A stretch of 5,328 nt of DNA, taken from the NCBI GenBank assembly GCA_002501885.1, contig DAON01000050.1, positions 1 to 5,328 on the forward strand. Reading direction: 5' to 3'. The notes under the pieces are model-generated. The model searched no databases, had not been told where the DNA came from, and saw only the letters and a list, made by a program, of their open reading frames with translations. This document shows positions 1-5,284 of this stretch, one piece after another. A program made the translations under genes and the position numbers. Origin of the DNA: Euryarchaeota archaeon UBA220. GTDB taxonomy: Archaea > Thermoplasmatota > Poseidoniia > Poseidoniales > Thalassarchaeaceae. Within the stretch, counting starts at the first letter, position 1, and every line of letters begins with the position of its first letter.

Positions 1-690
1 CAGGGGGCAATGCTCGACATAGATCAGGGAACCTATCCATTCGTGACCTCTTCAGTCACCAGCAGGGCTAATGCTACACATGGTGCAGGAATACATCCTG
101 GGCATGTGGAAGAATGCTTTGGAATTACTAAGGCATACACTACCAGAGTAGGAAATGGGCCATTCCCTACTGAACTATCACTCGAAGAAGGACCAGGCCA
201 ACACATGGCGCAAATTGGAAACGAGTACGGTACAACCACAGGAAGGCCTCGTAGAACAGGCTGGCTGGACATGGTCGCTCTCCGTGAAAGCAACCGAATC
301 AATGGATATACTGGCCTAGTGGTAACTAAGTTGGATGTTCTAGGTGGTCTCGATGAACTGAAGATTTGCGTCGGCTACGAGATGGATGGTAAGACGATAC
401 ATGTAATGCCGACCACCAGCGAAGACCTTGCTCGCTGCAAACCAATCTACGAGACTCACATCGGATTCCCGTCGCTTTCACTAGACGAATGGATTGAGAT
501 GGCAGACGCTTCTAGAGACAATGGCACCGGGTTCGATGCATTCCCTGACATTATCAAGCAGTACATCGAGAGAATCGAGACTCTAGCCGGTATCCCTGTA
601 GTAAGCGTAGGCGTCGGCCCAGACCGCCGAGCATCAGTTGCTAGCAAAGAAGGGCCGTTCGATTTCCCCTCTGCCGAGGCAACCTTCTAA
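1..690 (+). CDS. purA: Adenylosuccinate synthetase, C-terminal half (5' end outside the window)
   Basis: This enzyme joins IMP and aspartate using GTP to form adenylosuccinate, the first committed step from IMP to AMP, in the cytoplasm. The reading frame is open from base 1 (Gln-Gly-Ala before the first Met at base 10), so that Met is internal and the true start lies upstream. About 229 residues are visible, against roughly 430 for the whole family. Recognisable PurA segments appear in order: QGAMLDIDQGTYPFVTSS at the left edge, the substrate-binding loop TTTGRPRRTGWLD, the TKLDVLGGLDELKICVGY block that contributes to the guanine site, and the C-terminal GIPVVSVGVGPDR segment that ends the family. 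The gene stops with TAA and is followed after 23 bases by a small gene on the same strand. Nothing looks damaged in the visible part. The identification rests on several consecutive family motifs and is secure. Confidence 0.96.
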   Translation, partial: QGAMLDIDQGTYPFVTSSVTSRANATHGAGIHPGHVEECFGITKAYTTRVGNGPFPTELSLEEGPGQHMAQIGNEYGTTTGRPRRTGWLDMVALRESNRINGYTGLVVTKLDVLGGLDELKICVGYEMDGKTIHVMPTTSEDLARCKPIYETHIGFPSLSLDEWIEMADASRDNGTGFDAFPDIIKQYIERIETLAGIPVVSVGVGPDRRASVASKEGPFDFPSAEATF

Positions 691-713
691 TCGGTCAACT
701 ATGGCCCCCTGTC

Positions 714-1001
714 ATGGGATTCAAGGCGAATGCTCGCAAGAGGAGACAGGTCGCTGCTGCTGCCTCTGGTGCTTCCGAGAAGAAGCAGGAAGAGTATGTC
801 GGCGAGAAGAAGTGCGATGTGGCCGACTGCGACAATTGGGCAGACAAGAAAATCGGAGGCAGGAGACTAGCCTTTGACAGGGCAGTCGATGTCTGGGGCG
901 AGTCTGGTTTGTCCACAGAGGCAAGGAGAGTCACAGTCTGCAAGTCATGCTATAGGGCCTGGAAGAAGGCGAAGAAGGACGAGCCCACCGAGTGGACATA
1001 G
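714..1001 (+). CDS. Small basic four-cysteine protein, probable zinc-binding, unknown function
   Basis: I do not recognise a named family. The 95-residue product has a Lys/Arg/Ala-rich, probably disordered N-terminus (residues 1-33), then Cys34-x4-Cys39, a middle stretch with a Trp-rich and acidic patch (42-65), then Cys76-x2-Cys79 followed by a Lys-rich tail. Two cysteine pairs about 36 residues apart are what a zinc ribbon or similar treble-clef fold would show, and the high positive charge would suit nucleic-acid or ribosome binding. Both of those are inferences. No signal peptide or membrane segment is present. The ATG at 714 is the only sensible start: the ATG at 701 is in another frame, and no in-frame start lies between it and purA. 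No Shine-Dalgarno sequence precedes it. The gene sits 23 bases after purA and 51 bases before the P5C dehydrogenase. The sense of the codons (clean Cys motifs, TAG stop) favours a real gene over a chance ORF. Confidence 0.72.
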   Translation: MGFKANARKRRQVAAAASGASEKKQEEYVGEKKCDVADCDNWADKKIGGRRLAFDRAVDVWGESGLSTEARRVTVCKSCYRAWKKAKKDEPTEWT

Positions 1002-1052
1002 GGCGCAGAATACAATCGCAACAATGTTAGATGGATTCTCAGAGCGAGTTCC

Positions 1053-2672
1053 ATGTCTCATCCGGCCAACGAACCCATTCTCGGATATGAACCAGGAAGT
1101 CAAGAGAGAGAATCTCTGCAATCAGAGATTGACCGCCAGATGGCCGAAATCATTGAGATTCCCTGTATTATCAACGGAGAAGAGATATACACAGGAGTAA
1201 CTGTGCCCCAGGTAATTCCGCACAATCATGGCCATGTTCTTGCTAATGTGCACTTGGCAGGAAGGGATGAGATGGAGGCTGCTTGTGCTGCAGCGGTTGC
1301 TGCGCAACAGGAGTGGATTGATCTTGGATTAGAGGGACGCTGTGCCATTTTCGAGCGCTGCGCCGATCTCCTAGCTGGGGACTGGCGCATGAAGGTCAAC
1401 GCCTCAACCATGCTCAATCAATCAAAGACAGCATTCCAAGCCGAAATCGACGCGGCGTGCGAGCTCATTGACTTCTGGAGATTCAATTGTCATTATGCGA
1501 GAGGATTCCACGATGACTTCCAACCTCTTGTCTCTCCGGAAGGAGTCAAGAATTCGACGGAAATCAGACCTCTCGAAGGATTCGTACTAGCAATCACCCC
1601 ATTCAACTTCACGAGTATAGCAGCCAATCTACCTAGTGCACCAGCTATAGTCGGCTGCACAAGCATTTGGAAACCCAGTCGCAACTCATACCATTCGAAC
1701 TATGTGCTGATGCAACTGATGATGGAGGCAGGATTACCTCCCGGAGTTATCAATTTCCTACCCGGTTCAGGTGCTGAGATTACAGAAGTCTCTCTAGCTA
1801 ATCCCGACTTTGCGGGACTGCACTTCACTGGTTCAACAGCAACATTCCAGGGGCTGTGGCAGGAGATTGGATTGGCCCTGCCGAACCTGCGTTCCTACCC
1901 TCGGATAGTTGGTGAGACTGGTGGTAAAGACTTCGTTGTAGCACACCCAGAATGTGACCGACAAGGTCTACTTGTTGCACTACTCAGGGGAGCATTCGAG
2001 TATCAAGGCCAGAAGTGCTCAGCCGCTAGCCGTGCCTATATTCCAAGCTCAGTATGGAATGCTATCTCTGAAGACCTATGCTCTGAGATTGGCAAGATAA
2101 AGATGGGAGATGCTCGTGACTTTACCAATTTCATGACTGCAGTTATCGACCAGAGGTCCTTCGACAAGATAACTGGATATATCGAAAGAGCAGCTAGCAG
2201 AGATACTTGTACAATCATCTGTGGAGGAGACTCGGATGACTCGACCGGTTTCTTCATTGAACCTACTATTATTGTTACAACTAATCCAACATCGGAGACT
2301 ATGGTAGAGGAGATATTCGGGCCCGTACTAACGGTGTATGTCTATGATGACGATGAATTCGAGGAAACCCTGAGATCGTGTGACGAGGCGTCCCCTTACG
2401 CACTTACGGGCAGTATCTTTGCATCAAATGAAGAGGATATACAGACTGCATACGAAGCATTGAGATTCACTGCTGGAAACTTCTACATCAACGACAAGCC
2501 TACCGGGGCCGTTGTCGCTCAACAGCCATTCGGAGGAGCCAGGGCTTCTGGTACCAATGACAAGGCCGGAGGACCCCTCAATCTTCTACGATGGATTAGC
2601 CCACGCTCAGTGAAGAGGACAATCGATGTGCCACAGGATTGGACATACCCATTCATGGGCGCAGATGAGTAA
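1053..2672 (+). CDS. 1-pyrroline-5-carboxylate dehydrogenase (glutamate-semialdehyde dehydrogenase), animal-type
   Basis: This NAD-dependent aldehyde dehydrogenase oxidises glutamate 5-semialdehyde (P5C) to glutamate, the second step of proline breakdown. The 539-residue protein is full length. The Rossmann part includes PFNFT with Asn185 and WKPS with Lys207. The general base Glu288 lies in GETGGK, and the catalytic Cys322 lies in GQKCSAASR. The EEIFGP motif has Glu420 and Phe422. The 34-residue spacing between Glu and Cys equals that of human ALDH4A1 (Glu314, Cys348). From memory, the resemblance to ALDH4A1 runs end to end, from the N-terminal NEPILGYEPGSQERESLQ to the QQPFGGARASGTNDK block near the C-terminus. 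This also supports the ATG at 1053 as the start. It is the stand-alone form, not fused to proline dehydrogenase, and no proline dehydrogenase is in view. There is no mitochondrial-type leader and no Shine-Dalgarno site, so translation may be leaderless or coupled. Confidence 0.95.
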   Translation: MSHPANEPILGYEPGSQERESLQSEIDRQMAEIIEIPCIINGEEIYTGVTVPQVIPHNHGHVLANVHLAGRDEMEAACAAAVAAQQEWIDLGLEGRCAIFERCADLLAGDWRMKVNASTMLNQSKTAFQAEIDAACELIDFWRFNCHYARGFHDDFQPLVSPEGVKNSTEIRPLEGFVLAITPFNFTSIAANLPSAPAIVGCTSIWKPSRNSYHSNYVLMQLMMEAGLPPGVINFLPGSGAEITEVSLANPDFAGLHFTGSTATFQGLWQEIGLALPNLRSYPRIVGETGGKDFVVAHPECDRQGLLVALLRGAFEYQGQKCSAASRAYIPSSVWNAISEDLCSEIGKIKMGDARDFTNFMTAVIDQRSFDKITGYIERAASRDTCTIICGGDSDDSTGFFIEPTIIVTTNPTSETMVEEIFGPVLTVYVYDDDEFEETLRSCDEASPYALTGSIFASNEEDIQTAYEALRFTAGNFYINDKPTGAVVAQQPFGGARASGTNDKAGGPLNLLRWISPRSVKRTIDVPQDWTYPFMGADE

Positions 2673-2688
2673 TCCGAACTTTGATTAC

Positions 2689-2704
2689 CCGCTGATTTGA
2701 GCGG
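2689..2704 (+). other. Small perfect hairpin upstream of the riboswitch
   Basis: CCGCT and AGCGG form a perfect 5-base-pair stem around a 6-base loop (GATTTG). It lies 16 bases after the stop codon of the P5C dehydrogenase and just before the TPP aptamer. No T-run follows, so it does not look like a standard intrinsic terminator. It could be an mRNA 3'-end structure, a 5' extension of the riboswitch, or chance. Confidence 0.35.
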
Positions 2705-2787
2705 CTAATGGGGAGCTTAGTGCTGAGAGGTCACTGAAAGGTGACGACCCTTGACCTGATCTGGATAATGCCAGCGGAGGGAGAGAA
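2704..2787 (+). promoter_or_regulatory. TPP riboswitch (THI element) controlling the downstream symporter
   Basis: The conserved aptamer elements are all present in order. GGGG at 2710-2713 opens P2 and pairs with CCC at 2748-2750. A short P3 (AGC 2714-2716 with GCT 2722-2724) is closed by TTAGT. CTGAGA at 2723-2728 is the pyrimidine-recognition element. ACCCTTGACCTGAT and the P5 hairpin (CTGG 2761-2764, loop ATAATG, CCAG 2771-2774) are followed by CGGAGGGA, which closes P4 (CCT 2755-2757 with AGG 2778-2780) and binds the pyrophosphate side. An optional hairpin (GTCAC 2730-2734, GTGAC 2741-2745) sits between CTGAGA and ACCC. The closing helix P1 is very weak or absent. The start codon follows directly, so TPP binding most likely blocks translation initiation. 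The 5' end of the transcript is not clear: no convincing TATA box lies upstream, only a weak TTTGATTA at about 2680-2687. Confidence 0.96.
2776..2780 (+). promoter_or_regulatory. Ribosome binding site embedded in the TPP aptamer
   Basis: GGAGG lies 7 bases before the ATG at 2788 and matches the archaeal anti-Shine-Dalgarno sequence. It is the only strong site of this kind in front of any gene here. The same bases are the 3' strand of aptamer helix P4, so formation of the TPP-bound aptamer would hide it. It also fixes the symporter start at 2788. Confidence 0.8.
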
Positions 2788-4233
2788 ATGAACGAAATAA
2801 TAGCATATGGACTACTGTTTGCAACATTAGCAATCTTTGGCTGGATAGGTTACCAAGCCGGAGTAAAGAATGATTTGAATGAGGATGAATACCTCTCTGC
2901 TAGAGGCTCACAGGACTGGTTGAGAATTGGATTGAGCCTATTTGCATCGGGAATGGGGATTTGGATTCTATTCGGGCCTTCCGAGGTCGGCTACTACGGA
3001 GGATTCTGGGATGTTGTCGGATATGCAGTCTCGGCTGCCACACCATTCCTTCTCCTAGCCTATGTTGGGCCTATGATTCGCGAGAGGCTGCCTTCGGGTG
3101 TCACACTTGCCGACTATGTCCGTATTCGTCTAGGAAGGCCGATGCAAGTCTATGTCGGACTAATCTCTGTGCTCTACATGTTCACCTTCCTTTTTGCAGA
3201 ATTCACCGCTATAGGAAAGGCGATGGAAACCCTCTCCGAGATAGAGCCCCTCATCGCCATGGGCATGGTAGGAATAGTGACCGCAGCATACATCTCGCAA
3301 GGAGGACTCCCTGCATCTCTAGCAACTGACCGTGTGCAAGCGTGGACAATCATGTTCCTTGTTGTGGCATTGCTGTTGGCCCTATTTGGAGGAGACATAA
3401 ACGGCCTCATTGCGGATGCCAAGGCATCCAATCCCGAAGACTCGTGGAGCATCGGCTCAATGTCATACATGGATTCATTCGAATCCGGACTGGCTCTAGT
3501 TGTGGCAATTACCGCGGCAGAGATGTTCTCTCAGGGCAACTGGCAGCGGGCTTGGGCGTCCGAGTCGGACGAGGCCTTGACCAAGGGCGCCTGGCTGGCT
3601 GCGGGACTTGTGCTACCACTGGTCTTCATCATGGGTGTGCTAGGTACCGTAGTAGCGGGACAGGGTGCCGTGGACGATCCTTCTGCTGCATTCTTCTATC
3701 TCATCGAGGATGCAGGAACCCTCTTCGTTGCCGCATTCATCGTCCTCGCAGTAGCACTGGTGTGCTCAAGCGTCGATACTCTACAGAATGCTATTGTGGC
3801 TTCGATATCTGGTGATCTCAGCGATAACACGATGAGTCTGCAGAATGCACGTTTCCTGACAATCGGCCTAATCCCAATAGCAATCTATCTGGCCACGGGG
3901 CCTACTATTGGAGGTTTCACCTTCAATGCACTCGGCGTGTTTGAGATATTCCTGTTCGCCGACTTGCTAGCTGCAGCCACGGTCATGCCAGTCCTGCTCA
4001 CACTGTGGGGCGAGGTGTCGACCAAAGGTGCACTACTGGGCGCTGTCTGCGGACTGCTATCAGTAGTCGCATACGGCACATTCACGGGAGATTTAGGAAC
4101 AGGCATAGAGTATGTCTTCTCGCCTACAAACGAATTCGGCCTAGCGAACCTCAATGTCTTCCTGTCAGCAGTAATCGGCTCTACAATCGTGACTATTGGT
4201 GGCTCCAAAGTCCTGCCCGATGCCTCCGCTTGA
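2788..4233 (+). CDS. Sodium:solute symporter (SSS family), predicted thiamin or thiamin-precursor importer
   Basis: This is an integral membrane protein of 481 residues with about 13 predicted helices, the usual SSS architecture and a typical length. Helix 1 is at roughly 4-24, the broken helix 2 at 44-66, and the last helix at about 455-470. Family signatures are visible: the GGLPASLATDRVQAW block at 172-186, the FSQGNWQRAWAS segment at 247-258, and the sodium-site helix with Ser327-Ser328 in SSVDTLQNAIVASISGDL at 327-344. SSS proteins couple uptake of small solutes (sugars, amino acids, vitamins such as pantothenate, proline) to the sodium gradient, and the sequence alone does not fix the substrate. 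The substrate call comes from context: a TPP riboswitch ends at the start codon, so thiamin, its phosphates or a pyrimidine/thiazole precursor is the likely cargo. TPP-riboswitch-linked SSS genes are also known from marine algae and bacteria. The start at 2788 is set by the embedded GGAGG site. Confidence 0.93.
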   Translation: MNEIIAYGLLFATLAIFGWIGYQAGVKNDLNEDEYLSARGSQDWLRIGLSLFASGMGIWILFGPSEVGYYGGFWDVVGYAVSAATPFLLLAYVGPMIRERLPSGVTLADYVRIRLGRPMQVYVGLISVLYMFTFLFAEFTAIGKAMETLSEIEPLIAMGMVGIVTAAYISQGGLPASLATDRVQAWTIMFLVVALLLALFGGDINGLIADAKASNPEDSWSIGSMSYMDSFESGLALVVAITAAEMFSQGNWQRAWASESDEALTKGAWLAAGLVLPLVFIMGVLGTVVAGQGAVDDPSAAFFYLIEDAGTLFVAAFIVLAVALVCSSVDTLQNAIVASISGDLSDNTMSLQNARFLTIGLIPIAIYLATGPTIGGFTFNALGVFEIFLFADLLAAATVMPVLLTLWGEVSTKGALLGAVCGLLSVVAYGTFTGDLGTGIEYVFSPTNEFGLANLNVFLSAVIGSTIVTIGGSKVLPDASA

Positions 4234-4301
4234 TTCATTTGCTTGAGCAACACGCGAAGGCCGTGTTCGGACCACATCCTTCTAGGATTCATGCGCTGGC
4301 A

Positions 4302-5057
4302 ATGCCTTGGAAGATATGGAAATCAAGTTGGACCAGACGCCACATGATGGGCGGAAATTGGTTCCCCTTGGAGATGTTTCTAGTAGGCCTAATATGTGTC
4401 GCAGTGCCTTACTTTACTTCGAATAACATTGCAGAATATTACCTCAGTACAGTTTGGGATCCTGAGATTGCTCTAGACAGGGATATACCTGTAATCAATT
4501 GGATGATTATTCCCTACGCAGCATTATACTTGTTCTATCCCGCGACTCTGGTACTTTGCCCCAAAGATGATCGAGGCAGGTTAGAACTACTTCTCGCAAT
4601 GCAAGGCCTAATTCTGGTGACAATTTTCTGTGTTGTAATCTTCCTAGTTTTACCCGCTGAGATTGACCTACGATGGCAATTGGATGAGCACTGGGTTGAC
4701 CACCCTCTAAACGGAATAGAGACAGCATTGTATGGGTTCATCCACTTCTCAGATAATCCCTGGAATGCATGGCCTAGTCTGCACATTGTTCACTCTTACT
4801 TACTGGCTAGGATGATGACTCTGTGGGTTATCCGTGAACATGGGGAGAAACCCTTTGCGAAGGCATTCCTAGCAATCCTGTGGGTCGAGTATGTTCTGCT
4901 ATGCGGCAGTATCTTGACTACCAAACAGCATTACCTGTGGGATTTAGTAGCCGGACTAATCGTAGCCGTATTTGCATGGAAACTGTTCGAGTATGCTCTC
5001 AGCCTTGCTGACCGAAACACACCAGAAGAGGTCGCCAAGGAAGCCGGTTGGACCTAA
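4302..5057 (+). CDS. PAP2-family membrane phosphatase/phosphotransferase (inositolphosphotransferase-like)
   Basis: The 251-residue protein has about six membrane helices (roughly 24-39, 64-84, 98-117, 158-176, 187-203, 212-230). Two of the three PAP2 catalytic motifs are clear: PSLH with His161, equivalent to PSGH, and the C3-like motif in TTKQHYLWD with the nucleophile His210 and supporting Asp214. The classical first motif (KxxxxxxRP) is not evident, as in the PAP2_3 group that includes Aur1/Ipt1-like enzymes. Members hydrolyse or transfer phosphate-containing groups of lipids or isoprenoid phosphates at the membrane, and the substrate here cannot be read from the sequence. The frame stays open far upstream inside the symporter gene, but residues before 4302 look like out-of-frame translation. 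ATG 4302 is the first start after the symporter stop in this frame. ATG 4344 is a possible alternative that would still keep every helix. No Shine-Dalgarno site is seen. Confidence 0.85.
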   Translation: MPWKIWKSSWTRRHMMGGNWFPLEMFLVGLICVAVPYFTSNNIAEYYLSTVWDPEIALDRDIPVINWMIIPYAALYLFYPATLVLCPKDDRGRLELLLAMQGLILVTIFCVVIFLVLPAEIDLRWQLDEHWVDHPLNGIETALYGFIHFSDNPWNAWPSLHIVHSYLLARMMTLWVIREHGEKPFAKAFLAILWVEYVLLCGSILTTKQHYLWDLVAGLIVAVFAWKLFEYALSLADRNTPEEVAKEAGWT

Positions 5058-5195
5058 TCAGTTGTGCACTAGAGTCAGGTAGCCGTTCGCAGCACTCTCG
5101 CACGCATTCGCCACATCGTCAAGTCTCTGTAGTACTCTGTACATGTGTACTGCTGCTAGAGCATCTTCCTCACCAGAGGTGAAGCATATAACCAT
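5058..5195 (-). CDS. Small reverse-strand ORF resembling the C-terminal helix of a PhoU/DUF47 protein, possibly a remnant
   Basis: Read on the minus strand from ATG at 5195 to TGA at 5058, this ORF gives 45 residues. The second half, VHMYRVLQRLDDVANACESA followed by ANGYLTLVHN, looks like the last amphipathic helix of DUF47/PhoU-like phosphate-transport accessory proteins, where a conserved acidic/Asp pattern (ERxxDxAxxxA) is usual. The match is from memory and short. The frame stays open upstream to about 5280 but has no ATG, GTG or TTG start there. It could therefore be a genuine tiny protein, the tail of a degraded DUF47 gene, or a chance ORF. It converges on the PAP2 gene with no bases between the two stop codons, and its start abuts the AT-rich control region. 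The ORF is compact and alpha-helical, with no membrane segment. Confidence 0.35.
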   Translation of the reverse strand: MVICFTSGEEDALAAVHMYRVLQRLDDVANACESAANGYLTLVHN

Positions 5196-5202
5196 AACAT
5201 TA

Positions 5203-5230
5203 TATAGAATAAATATCCTACTATAGAATA
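5203..5230 (+). repeat. Direct 9-base repeat in an AT-rich control region
   Basis: TATAGAATA occurs at 5203-5211 and again at 5222-5230, with starts 19 bases apart, close to two helical turns. The second copy ends about 24 bases before the TATA box of the gene starting at 5285. A pair of equally faced sites at this spacing could be an operator, or the copies could be TATA-like elements for transcription in either direction. The surrounding stretch (about 5187-5230) is the most AT-rich in the window. Confidence 0.45.
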
Positions 5231-5247
5231 CGAGTACTGCGAGCCTA

Positions 5248-5263
5248 TGAAAGGTATATATTT
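5248..5263 (+). promoter_or_regulatory. Archaeal BRE/TATA promoter for the gene starting at 5285
   Basis: TGAAAGG (5248-5254) is a purine-rich BRE-like stretch directly followed by TATATATTT (5255-5263). The box centre lies about 27 bases before the ATG at 5285. This is the spacing at which archaeal transcription would begin at or next to the start codon, so the mRNA is predicted to be leaderless. It is the clearest promoter in the window. Confidence 0.75.
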
Positions 5264-5284
5264 CGCCGCTATCGCGAACGAATC

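Noticed and set aside
638..877. Forward ORF of 79 codons overlapping the end of purA and the small cysteine protein
   Set aside because: It is an out-of-frame shadow of two better candidates, rich in Cys and Arg without organised motifs.
695..943. Reverse ORF of 82 codons antisense to the small cysteine protein
   Set aside because: It is Ser/Ala-rich shadow translation with no recognisable motif and no promoter. The sense-strand ORF has ordered Cys pairs.
874..1200. Forward ORF of 108 codons bridging the small gene and the start of the P5C dehydrogenase
   Set aside because: It overlaps two better-supported genes in a different frame and has no motif.
2673..2703. Intrinsic terminator between the P5C dehydrogenase and the symporter
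   Set aside because: The only hairpin (2689-2704) is not followed by a run of T, and no oligo-T tract typical of archaeal termination is present in the gap.
2961..3815. Two forward ORFs (122 and 157 codons) inside the symporter gene in another frame
   Set aside because: Both are Arg/Cys/His/Gly-rich frame-shadow products of the symporter codons, with no independent start signals.
3885..4292. Reverse ORF of 135 codons opposite the 3' part of the symporter gene
   Set aside because: Its composition (Ser/Thr/Pro/Val) is what antisense translation of membrane-protein codons gives. There is no domain, no TATA box and no ribosome site.
4005..4301. Upstream extension of the PAP2 reading frame into the symporter gene, starting at ATG 4005
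   Set aside because: The extension overlaps 229 bases of the well-supported symporter gene, and its translation is Arg/Cys/His-rich without family resemblance. The PAP2 helices and motifs all lie after 4302.
5170..5182. TCACC-AGA-GGTGA perfect dyad as a possible terminator or operator
   Set aside because: The loop of three bases and lack of a T-run make a terminator unlikely, and a 5-base dyad is expected by chance in this length.
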